From assembly GCA_024644235.1 (NCBI GenBank), contig JAHELJ010000007.1:1-64000 (forward strand): 64,000 nt of DNA, given 5' to 3'. Position 1 is the first letter of the stretch. Each line of letters begins with the position of its first letter. The stretch is from Lewinellaceae bacterium. GTDB lineage: Bacteria > Bacteroidota > Bacteroidia > Chitinophagales > Saprospiraceae. Positions 46,603 through 56,210 of this stretch are shown here, piece after piece. The notes below the pieces were generated by a model. It did no database searches and was not told the origin of the DNA. It saw only the letters and a list, made by a program, of their open reading frames with translations. Made by a program: the position numbers and the translations under genes.

Positions 46603-48957
46603 ATGAAATCTATCAATTTATCTACAATGACGCCTAGATTTATTTTGGTCCGACACCTGCTAATTCTGGCCTTTATTTATGCTTATTCTATTTCTACCCA
46701 CGCAGCGGATACCTTGCAAGTTATAGTCATCGGTGCCCACCCAGATGATTGTGATATCTGCGCCGGAGGGACAGCCATACAGTGGGCAAAGATGGGTCAT
46801 CAGGTTAAGTTTCTTTCTCTAACAAATGGCGATGCCGGACATCAAAGCATGGGAGGCGGAGCTCTGGCACGTCGACGACGAGCGGAATCGCAGGAGGTAG
46901 CCAGGAGGCTGGGAATAGCTGAGTACGAAGTACTGGATAACCATGATGGTGAATTAGTCCCTTCGTTGGAAGTGCGTAAACAGGTGATCAAAGCCATAAG
47001 AGAATGGAAAGCAGATGTGGTGATTTTGCCCCGGCCAAATGACTATCATCCTGACCATCGAAACACCGGTCTGGTAGTGCAAGATGCCGCCTATATGGTG
47101 ATCGTGCCTAATGTTGTAACGGAGGTACCACCATTGAAAAAAAATCCGGTGTTCCTTTATTGCCGGGATAGATTTTCAAAGCCCAACCCTTTTTCACCTG
47201 ATATCGCCGTTGATATTGATGCTGTTTATGATCAAAAGACATATGCTCTCGATGCCCATCAATCTCAATTTTACGAATGGCTCCCCTGGACGGCTCACCG
47301 GCTTGATGAAGTGCCTTCCGACCCAGTGGAACGACTGAATTGGTTAGGAAAAATTCGTAAGAGGACGATTACCGAAGAAATCAGGCACAGCCTGACTCGT
47401 TGGTATGGACCTGAGCGAGGCCCATGGACCAGTCAGGCAGAGGCATTTGAAATCTGTGAATACGGCAACCAACCCACCGTCACCGAGATACATGAGCTTT
47501 TTCCAATGTTGCCAAATCCCGCTGGAAACATTGCGGGAATTACCGCCTTATCTGCAACGGATATCGTTATAGATGGTCATCTGAGGGAGGCATTTTATGA
47601 CAAAGCTCCTCCGCTCTTTCTGCAAAACAGTCTTGATCCGGATGATCTGGTGCCTAGCACCTACCAGTCATTTGCCCAGGTAGGTTATGATAAAAAGTAC
47701 CTTTACATTGCCTTCACCTGCTTCGACACTGATATCTATTCTACCTTCACTAAGCGTGATCAACGACTTTGGGAGCAAGAGGTTGTCGAGGTTTTCATCG
47801 ATACAGATGATAATCCAAATGATTATGTTGAACTTGAAGTTTCACCTGCTAATATACTGTACGACAGCTGGATAGATGATCCTCGAAATATCACGTCTGA
47901 GACTGCCGACTTTAATCTCGATGATATACATACTGCCGTTCAGGTTTTTGGTACTCTGAATGAGCGCAATGACCAAGATCGCAAGTGGACGGTTGAAATG
48001 GCTATACCCTTGACTGAATTGAGTTCCGGGGGAACTATGGATATCCGGGAATGGAGAATTAATCTCTACCGGATAAACAACGATGCCTATGGTCCCCGGC
48101 TGATGGCATACTCTCCTACGGGAGGAAGCTTTCACCAACCCGACAAATTCACTTCAATCTTAATCGATCCCGCATCGGAGGAAGAATGGAGGCCTTTGTT
48201 TAATGGTCAGGATTTAAAGGATTGGCGTGTCAAGATCAGAGGCTATGAATTGGATGACAACTATGCTGGAACTTTTGGTGTACAGGATGGAGCCATGACC
48301 GTTTCCTATGATGAATACGAGGGTGATTATAATTCCAGATTTGGTCATATATTTTATAAAGAACCATTTTCATATTACCGGATCAAGGTGGAATACCGAT
48401 TCAGAGGCAATCAGGTATCTGGAGGGCCGGGATGGGCCTTTCGAAACAGCGGCATTATGCTACACTGTCAGGATCCTGAATCCATGAAAACAGAACAGGA
48501 CTTTCCAGTATCTATTGAGGCTCAACTCCTGGGAGGTAATGGCAAAGATCCACGAAGTACCATGAACCTTTGTACCCCCGGGACAAATGTGGTCATGAAC
48601 GGAGAGTTGATCACCACCCATTGTCTCAACTCTGGTTCAGAGACCTTTCACGGTGATGGTTGGGTCACCGCTGAAGCATTGGTACTAGGTGATTCGATCA
48701 TTCGGCATTTTGTAAATGGAGAGCAGGTAATCGAATATGGGAGCCCTCAGTATGGGGGAGGAAACGTTTCTCCGGCAGATCCCGGATTTTCGCCCGGGAC
48801 TCCACTGGCTAAGGGGTATATTTCCTTACAAAGCGAAAGTCACCCTATAGAGTTCAGAAGGGTGGAATTGCTCAATCTAGAAGGTTGTATGGACCCGGAA
48901 GCGATCAATTATAAATCTTATTATATCAAAAGCAAACCTGGAGACTGCCGATATTAA
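46603..48957 (+). CDS. PIG-L deacetylase / CBM9-like / DUF1080 three-domain secreted protein
   Basis: Exported fusion of 784 residues with a signal sequence (LLILAFIYAYSISTHA). Domain 1 (about 38-240) is a PIG-L/LmbE zinc deacetylase: VIGAHPDDCD near 43 and NDYHPDHRNTG near 146 supply the metal ligands and catalytic Asp. Domain 2 (about 325-520) looks like a family 9 carbohydrate-binding module (YLYIAFTCFDTD, EVVEVFIDTDDNPNDYVELE). Domain 3 (about 527-765) is a DUF1080/3-keto-disaccharide hydrolase-like beta sandwich (RPLFNGQDLKDWRV, FRNSGIMLHCQDPESM). It probably deacetylates or hydrolyses a glycan. The Smr gene follows after 2 bases. Confidence 0.88.
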   Translation: MKSINLSTMTPRFILVRHLLILAFIYAYSISTHAADTLQVIVIGAHPDDCDICAGGTAIQWAKMGHQVKFLSLTNGDAGHQSMGGGALARRRRAESQEVARRLGIAEYEVLDNHDGELVPSLEVRKQVIKAIREWKADVVILPRPNDYHPDHRNTGLVVQDAAYMVIVPNVVTEVPPLKKNPVFLYCRDRFSKPNPFSPDIAVDIDAVYDQKTYALDAHQSQFYEWLPWTAHRLDEVPSDPVERLNWLGKIRKRTITEEIRHSLTRWYGPERGPWTSQAEAFEICEYGNQPTVTEIHELFPMLPNPAGNIAGITALSATDIVIDGHLREAFYDKAPPLFLQNSLDPDDLVPSTYQSFAQVGYDKKYLYIAFTCFDTDIYSTFTKRDQRLWEQEVVEVFIDTDDNPNDYVELEVSPANILYDSWIDDPRNITSETADFNLDDIHTAVQVFGTLNERNDQDRKWTVEMAIPLTELSSGGTMDIREWRINLYRINNDAYGPRLMAYSPTGGSFHQPDKFTSILIDPASEEEWRPLFNGQDLKDWRVKIRGYELDDNYAGTFGVQDGAMTVSYDEYEGDYNSRFGHIFYKEPFSYYRIKVEYRFRGNQVSGGPGWAFRNSGIMLHCQDPESMKTEQDFPVSIEAQLLGGNGKDPRSTMNLCTPGTNVVMNGELITTHCLNSGSETFHGDGWVTAEALVLGDSIIRHFVNGEQVIEYGSPQYGGGNVSPADPGFSPGTPLAKGYISLQSESHPIEFRRVELLNLEGCMDPEAINYKSYYIKSKPGDCRY

Positions 48958-48959
48958 AT

Positions 48960-49448
48960 ATGAATTTAGAAGAGTTGTGGATTGGAGACTACTTACTAGT
49001 CAAATCGATCGACAAGCTGGGTAGATTTGAAGGTCTAGACAGTACTAAATTAAAGGTACGCATTGGAGCGCAGGTAGTGCTCTGTGAGCCGAGCGACTGC
49101 ATCCAGGTAGAAGACCCGCCCACAGTTGAGTTGAACGCATTAGACACTGATTATCCAAAAACAGTTGTACTAGTCGACACTACAATTGACCTTCATTTGG
49201 ATAAACTAGATGGCAATAGCTCGGTGAAGCCCGGAGAAGAGTTATCTTTTCAAAAGAGATCTTGCCGGAACTTCGTGGTCACGGCCATCCGGGCGAAGGC
49301 ACCACGGATAGTCATAATACATGGACATGGCGAAGGGGTCCTCCGGCATGAGATCTATTCGATCCTGCAGTCATTTCCGGAGGTAGATCGATATGGTGAT
49401 TGGCTTTCCGGGGCTGCAACAGAGGTATGGCTAAATTACGAATCATGA
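48960..49448 (+). CDS. Small Smr-domain protein
   Basis: Protein of 162 residues with an N-terminal beta-rich part (DYLLVKSIDKLGRFEGL, about 9-60) and a C-terminal Smr domain: IDLHLDKL near residue 76 and VIIHGHGEGVLRHEIYSIL near 118 are its two signature segments. Smr domains, known from MutS2, bind or nick branched or structured nucleic acids, and some act as ribosome-linked endonucleases. The layout resembles DUF2027 proteins of Bacteroidota. It sits between two exported glycan-type proteins and overlaps the next gene by ATGA, though no functional link is evident. Confidence 0.75.
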   Translation: MNLEELWIGDYLLVKSIDKLGRFEGLDSTKLKVRIGAQVVLCEPSDCIQVEDPPTVELNALDTDYPKTVVLVDTTIDLHLDKLDGNSSVKPGEELSFQKRSCRNFVVTAIRAKAPRIVIIHGHGEGVLRHEIYSILQSFPEVDRYGDWLSGAATEVWLNYES

Positions 49449-50467
49449 AAAAAACTTTACTTTATATTTTATCTACTAATGTTCTGATTTTGTGTGCTTT
49501 ACCGGGAACATCTCAATTACCAATTGAACAATCATTTATCTTTGAAGAGGCCTCATTTCCTCAGTGTCATGCTTCGACCTTGGTGGCAACACCTGAAGGC
49601 ATCATTGTGGCATGGTTTGGTGGAACTCATGAAAAACACGAAGATGTAGGTATCTGGTATAGCCGTCAAGAGAATGGAGGTTGGTCAGAGCCCCATGAGG
49701 TAGCCAATGGCATCCAACATGAGGATAAGCGCTATCCTTGCTGGAACCCTGTGCTCTATCTCAGTGAAAATCAGGAGTTGTTCCTGTTCTATAAAGTGGG
49801 TCCTAGCCCCCGGGAGTGGTGGGGAGAGTACATTACATCGTCCGATTTTGGAAAGACGTGGTCGAAGCCTCATCGACTTCCGGAGGATATCTTGGGACCG
49901 GTGAAGAATAAACCGATTGCTCGCTCGGATGGAAAGTTGCTTTGTGGATCAAGCACAGAGCATGACGGCTGGCGAGTCCATGTGGAAATTCATGACCCGA
50001 AACTTGATCGCTGGAAAAAGATAGACCTTCATTCAGATTCGGTACTGCAAGTGATTCAGCCTACCCTACTGCGGCATGCTAATGGACGGATCCAGATGTT
50101 ATGTCGAAGTAAGAACAATGTCATTGTGGAAGCCTGGTCTATGGACGAGGGTGACACCTGGTCAAGGCTCGAACCAGTTGAACTACCCAATCCCAATTCG
50201 GGTATTGATGCAGCGACCGGCACAGACGGCACTCATTGGCTTATTTACAACCCTACGACAGTACCTGAGGGAGAATGGGGAGGAAGCAGATGGCCTCTGA
50301 CCCTGGCTAGATCCAAAGACGGCAAAGAATGGCACAAGGTGATCGATCTGGAGATCGAACCAGGAGAGTACTCTTATCCTGCGATCATAGCGACTGACGA
50401 TGGATCTTTACACATGTCCTATACCTGGAAACGCGAAAGGATAAAGTATGTACGAATTGATCCTTAG
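49445..50467 (+). CDS. Exported sialidase-fold (BNR/Asp-box) protein
   Basis: Secreted six-bladed propeller protein of 340 residues. The signal peptide is LLYILSTNVLILCALPGTSQ. Asp-box repeats are seen as SSDFGKTWS, SMDEGDTWS and SKDGKEWH. The signature segments FPQCHASTLV, AWFGGTHEKHEDVGIWYSR and RYPCWNPVL mark a widespread subgroup annotated as exo-alpha-sialidase, but I do not see the full Arg triad of true neuraminidases, so activity is open. I use the ATG at 49445, which overlaps the Smr stop; a longer upstream frame is not supported. Confidence 0.82.
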   Translation: MKKTLLYILSTNVLILCALPGTSQLPIEQSFIFEEASFPQCHASTLVATPEGIIVAWFGGTHEKHEDVGIWYSRQENGGWSEPHEVANGIQHEDKRYPCWNPVLYLSENQELFLFYKVGPSPREWWGEYITSSDFGKTWSKPHRLPEDILGPVKNKPIARSDGKLLCGSSTEHDGWRVHVEIHDPKLDRWKKIDLHSDSVLQVIQPTLLRHANGRIQMLCRSKNNVIVEAWSMDEGDTWSRLEPVELPNPNSGIDAATGTDGTHWLIYNPTTVPEGEWGGSRWPLTLARSKDGKEWHKVIDLEIEPGEYSYPAIIATDDGSLHMSYTWKRERIKYVRIDP

Positions 50468-50476
50468 CACTGATAC

Positions 50477-51130
50477 TTATTCCTCTTTGACATAGAGCCG
50501 GAGATTGGCTGTAAAATGAATACTGTCGCCTACCGCACCTCCTAGCTTGGAAGTATCCCTGGCACCAATATGGAAATCATAGCGATTAAAGGCTCCATGG
50601 ATAGTGAAACCAGGCAGTCCGCGGGCCTCGGCATAAGCGAATCCATTGAAGGTCCCTTGCATCTGAATAGGCTTCTCAATTTCTTTAATCTCCAACTGAC
50701 CAGATACCTCTAATTCTCCGCTTAAAGTTGCCCGAGATACGCTTCCTCTAAAATGAGCTCGGGGATGCCTCGACACATCAAACATACCTTCCTGCTCAAG
50801 ATTTCGTACCATACCCATGTTAGGCATCATGAGAGTACGTAGATCTGCACTAGCTACAATGGAAGCATCAGAAAAATCGAATTTTTGAGAAGTGACCTCA
50901 ATCCGATAGCGATCAATCCAACCAATCACATCGTGGACATCAGTATGTCGGGCTTTGAACTGTATGGATGAATGTGTGGTATCCGCTATCCAGGAGATCG
51001 AGCGGGAAAATGAACCAGGCAGTATGGATGAAGTAGTAGAATCATTAGTACCAGTTGTGGTACAGGAAAGAAAGATAATGATCATGGTGGCAGACAAAGA
51101 AGCACGATATGTTAAACAAATTCTGTTCAT
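50477..51130 (-). CDS. YceI-family lipoprotein
   Basis: Lipocalin-like YceI protein of 217 residues that probably binds an isoprenoid or similar lipid in the periplasm. The N-terminus has a lipobox-like IIFLSC near residue 23. The core begins with WIADTTHSSIQFKARHTDVHDVIGWI and ends with DSIHFTANLRLYV, both typical; MFDVSRHPRAHFRG is the middle hallmark. It converges on the sialidase-like gene with a 9-base gap and follows the metY gene on its strand. Confidence 0.88.
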   Translation of the reverse strand: MNRICLTYRASLSATMIIIFLSCTTTGTNDSTTSSILPGSFSRSISWIADTTHSSIQFKARHTDVHDVIGWIDRYRIEVTSQKFDFSDASIVASADLRTLMMPNMGMVRNLEQEGMFDVSRHPRAHFRGSVSRATLSGELEVSGQLEIKEIEKPIQMQGTFNGFAYAEARGLPGFTIHGAFNRYDFHIGARDTSKLGGAVGDSIHFTANLRLYVKEE

Positions 51131-51192
51131 GCGAAATAGACTGCCACCACAACCGATAATTCGGCAGACTTCACTGCCGATAAAATATCATC

Positions 51193-52524
<1,332 letters not shown>

Positions 52525-52718
52525 TTAATGGTTAATAAAAAGGCTCTGGAAGATAAGAAATGGTGATGAAAGTCCTCCATCCCCATGCTGATCTTCCCTC
52601 TATTTCACTTAATACCTTTAGAGAACTTATTACCGGCGACTGACAAGCTTATTCCACCGTAATCTAAGCTTCTTAGGAGTATAAATAATTCTATTCTGTC
52701 CGGGACCTAATCGTTTTC

Positions 52719-53072
52719 TCAGGCCCACCCAATGTAAATCAACTCAGTCAATATGGCGAGATTTTTTGCAAAATGCATGCTCTCTACCAGTCGATCCTTT
52801 GGTTCCTTCTCCCTCCAGAAACTGTGAATGGTAAAAGATGCAACCATCAGAAAGGCACAAAGACCGATAATTCCATAAATGCGTACAGCTGGGACCACGA
52901 GGGATATCCCACCAAAAATCAGTGCCAACCCACTTATTAAAACCATGATCCTCGGGGAGAAAAGTCCTTTCTTCTCAGCATATTCTCTCAACACATTTGT
53001 ATTGAAAAGGTGATTCAGACCATTCAACACAAAGAAAATTCCAAGCACTATCAGGAGTATTGTTTTCAGCAT
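52719..53072 (-). CDS. DoxX-like small membrane protein
   Basis: Four-helix membrane protein of 117 residues similar to the DoxX/DoxD family. The first helix is TILLIVLGIFFVLNGLNHLF, followed by LISGLALIFGGISLVVP, IYGIIGLCAFLMVASFTIH and a C-terminal segment. The short acidic motif at the end of helix 1 (NGLNHL) is family-like. I prefer the ATG at 53072; the open frame extends to 53165, but those residues do not look like a signal or membrane segment. Function unknown. Confidence 0.75.
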   Translation of the reverse strand: MLKTILLIVLGIFFVLNGLNHLFNTNVLREYAEKKGLFSPRIMVLISGLALIFGGISLVVPAVRIYGIIGLCAFLMVASFTIHSFWREKEPKDRLVESMHFAKNLAILTELIYIGWA

Positions 53073-53170
53073 ACCAGTTGTTTTTGTCGGATTGTACATG
53101 AATGTAATAAAACAGGGTATTATCATTTGCTGTGGTTGGAATTGAGCAAGCTCGGGCAACTTCACAATGC

Positions 53171-53247
53171 AGACCTTTAGACCCTAGACCTTAGACCCTA
53201 GACCTTAGACCTTAGACCTTTAAACTCTAAATATTAAACCCTCAACC
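53171..53247. repeat. Heptamer tandem repeat, TAGACCT type
   Basis: About seven copies of a 7-base unit (TAGACCT/TAGACCC) run from 53171 to 53219. The 7-base period continues in diverged form as TTAAACT, CTAAATA, TTAAACC and CTCAACC up to 53247. The array lies between the DoxX-like gene and the GcvT operon, upstream of both. It looks like a slippage-prone minisatellite with an ageing edge. Confidence 0.85.
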
Positions 53248-53310
53248 AAAAAATTGTATCATTACAGCTATGATCGCATTTGCAGGTCCCCGCTTAAAAT
53301 TCAATCCGTG

Positions 53311-53358
53311 GGTGATCATTCCCGGGCTTTAGTCTTATCTGTAAAAGCCCAGATCACC
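53311..53358 (+). promoter_or_regulatory. Extended leader hairpin of the GcvT/PYROXD2 operon
   Basis: GGTGATC (53311-53317) pairs with GATCACC (53352-53358), and inside it GGGCTTT (53324-53330) pairs with AAAGCCC (53344-53350). The two perfect 7-bp helices are separated by an asymmetric internal loop and capped by 13 bases. A pyrimidine-rich run follows and the ATG lies 31 bases on. It could be an attenuator, a terminator or a leader RNA element; it does not resemble the glycine riboswitch. Confidence 0.5.
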
Positions 53359-53389
53359 TTTCTCTTTCTCGTTTCACAAAATTTCTGTT

Positions 53390-54610
53390 ATGCCTATCAA
53401 ATCACCTTTCTTTCCCCGTACGTCTGAACTCTGCACCAGTATGTTGTGGAAGGAATGGGCCGGCTACTACGCTGTCAATAGCTATCAAATTCCTCACGAT
53501 GCTGAATATTTTGCGTTCAGGGAATCTGCCGGCCTGATCGATATCACCCCCTTGTTTAAGTATAGGGTTACCGGACCAGATGCAGCGGAATATCTGGCGA
53601 GGATCATGGTGAAAGATATCACCAAGCTTAAGGTAGGCAGGGTAGCCTACTGTTGTTGGTGTAATGATGCTGGGAAAATCATTGATGACGGGACCGTGAT
53701 GCGACGGGATGAATATGAGTTTTTTGTCACTTCGGCCGATCCTAGCTTCAGCTGGTTCAGTCGATTTACCCGGGGCTACCAGGTTGAATTGGAAGATATC
53801 TCGGATCAAATTGCCGCACTAGCCCTGCAGGGCCCATCTTCCCGAGCAATTCTGAAGCGGATTTGTGATGCGGACCTGGACCGGCTGAGGTTCTTCCGAA
53901 CTACATCTGCACGATCCGGTGATAACGAGTTTCACATATCCCGCACCGGCTATACCGGTGATTTGGGCTATGAGCTTTGGGTAGAGAATAAAAATGCTTT
54001 AAGACTCTGGGATGCTATCATGGAAGCGGGAGCTGACTACAATATCCGTCCAGCTGGTCTAGATGCCCTGGATATGACCCGGGTAGAAGCTGGATTGATA
54101 TTAAAGGATGTGGACTACTTCAATGCACAGCATGTCCTAATTGACGACCGGACGTCATCACCGTTCGAAGTCTCCCTGGGTTGGATGGTGGACCTCGACC
54201 GGAGGCCATTTATTGGTCAGAGAGCACTACAGTTGGAAAAAGCAGAGGGGTCAGCATGGTCTCTGGCAGGCATCGAACTTGAATGGACCGAGATCGAAGA
54301 TTTGTATGCTCGATATGGGCTTCCACCAGAGGTGCAACACCATGCCTGGAGATCATCAATACCAATCTATACGGACAAGAGCCAGGGTAAACAGATAGGA
54401 TATGCCACCAGTGGAACGTGGTCTCCCCTTCTTAAAAAAAATATTGCTCTGGCAACTCTCCAAAGCAAATATGCGACTCCGGGCACAATGGTAGCCATGG
54501 AACTCTCGGTAGAGCATGTGCGACACACAGTCCATGCCTGGATATGTGATCCTCAGTTCTACAATCCCGAGCGAAAAAGATCTAATCCTGTAAAAGACAT
54601 AGCAGCATGA
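53390..54610 (+). CDS. GcvT-like folate-dependent aminomethyl/methyltransferase
   Basis: Member of the GcvT/DmdA/LigM/YgfZ superfamily, which uses tetrahydrofolate to accept one-carbon units. Seen in order: FRESAGLIDITPLFKYRVTG (residues about 44-63), the loop CNDAGKIIDDGTV near 95 that carries the catalytic Asp in GcvT, RTGYTGDLGYELWVE near 185, and GLDALDMTRVEAGL near 225. At 406 residues it is close to GcvT, but no gcvH or gcvP is nearby and its ATGA-overlapping partner is a flavoprotein. A role in demethylating an N-, O- or S-methyl substrate is inferred. Confidence 0.85.
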   Translation: MPIKSPFFPRTSELCTSMLWKEWAGYYAVNSYQIPHDAEYFAFRESAGLIDITPLFKYRVTGPDAAEYLARIMVKDITKLKVGRVAYCCWCNDAGKIIDDGTVMRRDEYEFFVTSADPSFSWFSRFTRGYQVELEDISDQIAALALQGPSSRAILKRICDADLDRLRFFRTTSARSGDNEFHISRTGYTGDLGYELWVENKNALRLWDAIMEAGADYNIRPAGLDALDMTRVEAGLILKDVDYFNAQHVLIDDRTSSPFEVSLGWMVDLDRRPFIGQRALQLEKAEGSAWSLAGIELEWTEIEDLYARYGLPPEVQHHAWRSSIPIYTDKSQGKQIGYATSGTWSPLLKKNIALATLQSKYATPGTMVAMELSVEHVRHTVHAWICDPQFYNPERKRSNPVKDIAA

Positions 54611-56199
54611 GCTCAGCAAACTACGATGCTATCATCATCGGTGGCGGTCACAATGGTCTTATCTGCGCCGCTTATCTGGCCAAAGCAGGCAGGAAGGTTC
54701 TTGTCTTGGAAAAGCGACACGTATTGGGAGGAGCTGCCGTCTCCGAAGAATTACATCCGGGTTTTACTTTTTCAGTAGCTAGCTATGTCGTCAGTCTCTT
54801 TCGTCCTCACATTATTCGTGAACTAGATTTGGCTAAGCATGGGTATGAGGTTATTCCTATGGATTGCTCATTCCTTCCGTTGCCCAATGGCGATTCACTC
54901 GCCCGCTGGGCTGATGGGAATCGGTCGCGCCGCGAGATTTCCCGGTTCAGCAGAAAGGACGCAGAGACCTATCCGGAGTTTAGCCGGGTGATGACGCACA
55001 TGGGTAAGCTAGCCAAGGCAGTCATAGACCATCCAGCCCCTGATATCACATCACTTCGCCCTGCTGAATTGAGCAATATGCTCCGGCTAGGTAAATCTTT
55101 CAAGTCCTTGGGGCCTGAACTGCTGCATCTCAATATCAAGTTGGTGACTATGAGTGCCGCCGATTTTCTGGACCGGTGGTTTGAATCTGACACGCTCAAA
55201 GCACCCATGTCCGTCAGTGGAATCATAGGTACATTTCAGGGCGTCCGCTCACCAGGAACTGCATACGTTTTGCTCCACCATTATATGGGACAACTTGATG
55301 GTGTATTTCGATCCTGGGGATTTTCCAAAGGGGGTACTGGTGGAATCAGCATGGCCTGTGCCCGAGCAGCCGAAGCATTTGGAGCTGAGGTCAGAACAAA
55401 TTCTCCCGTGCAACACGTGCTGCTGAGAAATGGCGAGGCCAAGGGTGTTGTATTGGAAAATGGAGATGAGCTTCTGGCTAATCAGATCATATCGAACCTG
55501 GATCCAAACCGCACCTATCTAAAGATGGTAGGTGAAGAGCATTTGCCGCAAGAGGTAGCTAATGATATTAAACGATATAAGCTGCGAGGAAGTTCGGGCA
55601 AGGTAAATCTGGCACTTGACCGGGTTCCTGAGTTTAGCTGCCGGCCCGGTATCGGCGATCATCTCAGGGGTGACGTGGCTATCGCACCCAGCATCGATTA
55701 CCTGGAGAAAGCATTTGACCAGGCAAAGTATGGTGATTTTTCCACCAGGCCGTATATCAATGCAGTAATACCCACCCTGACCGATCCCACCTTGGCTCCG
55801 CCGGGTAAACATATCCTTTCCTGTTTTGTGCAGTATGCTCCCTATCACATCAAGGAAGGCGCAGAGAATTGGCCAAAGTTTCGTGATGCCTTTGGTGAGG
55901 CGGTCATAGATACCATGGAGGAATATGTGCCCGGATTGAGAAACATGATTATTTACAAACAGGTACTCACTCCCTGGGATCTGGAGCAACAGATGGGACT
56001 CACAGAAGGAAATATTTTCCAGGGCGAACTAAGTCTCGAGCAACTTCTGTTTCAGCGACCGGTTGCCGGTTATGCCAAATACAAAACTGCAATCAATAAT
56101 CTATGGATGTGTGGCTCTGGCACCCATCCGGGTGGAGGCATCATGGGAGCAAGCGGAGAACTCTGCGCCAAGACTATGTTGCAAAATCGATCCGTTTAA
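54607..56199 (+). CDS. PYROXD2-like FAD-dependent oxidoreductase A
   Basis: Flavoprotein of 530 residues in the phytoene-desaturase-like amine oxidase group, closest in pattern to PYROXD2. The N-terminal dinucleotide fold is IIGGGHNGLICAAYLAKAG, followed by VLEKRHVLGGAAVSEELHPG. The C-terminal FAD-contact motif is CGSGTHPGGGIMGASG. Middle segments (FSKGGTGGISMACARAAEAFG) are also typical. It is translationally coupled to the GcvT-like gene by an ATGA overlap and followed 11 bases later by a diverged paralogue. Substrate unknown; it may oxidise an amine whose carbon unit passes to the GcvT-like protein. Confidence 0.88.
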   Translation: MSSANYDAIIIGGGHNGLICAAYLAKAGRKVLVLEKRHVLGGAAVSEELHPGFTFSVASYVVSLFRPHIIRELDLAKHGYEVIPMDCSFLPLPNGDSLARWADGNRSRREISRFSRKDAETYPEFSRVMTHMGKLAKAVIDHPAPDITSLRPAELSNMLRLGKSFKSLGPELLHLNIKLVTMSAADFLDRWFESDTLKAPMSVSGIIGTFQGVRSPGTAYVLLHHYMGQLDGVFRSWGFSKGGTGGISMACARAAEAFGAEVRTNSPVQHVLLRNGEAKGVVLENGDELLANQIISNLDPNRTYLKMVGEEHLPQEVANDIKRYKLRGSSGKVNLALDRVPEFSCRPGIGDHLRGDVAIAPSIDYLEKAFDQAKYGDFSTRPYINAVIPTLTDPTLAPPGKHILSCFVQYAPYHIKEGAENWPKFRDAFGEAVIDTMEEYVPGLRNMIIYKQVLTPWDLEQQMGLTEGNIFQGELSLEQLLFQRPVAGYAKYKTAINNLWMCGSGTHPGGGIMGASGELCAKTMLQNRSV

Positions 56200-56210
56200 G
56201 AGAAAATACC

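Noticed and set aside
53171-53219. CRISPR array
   Set aside because: The repeat unit is 7 bases with no spacers, and no cas genes are present; it is a simple tandem repeat.
53281-53389. Glycine riboswitch before the GcvT-like gene
   Set aside because: No glycine-aptamer core segments were found; only the two-helix hairpin is supported.
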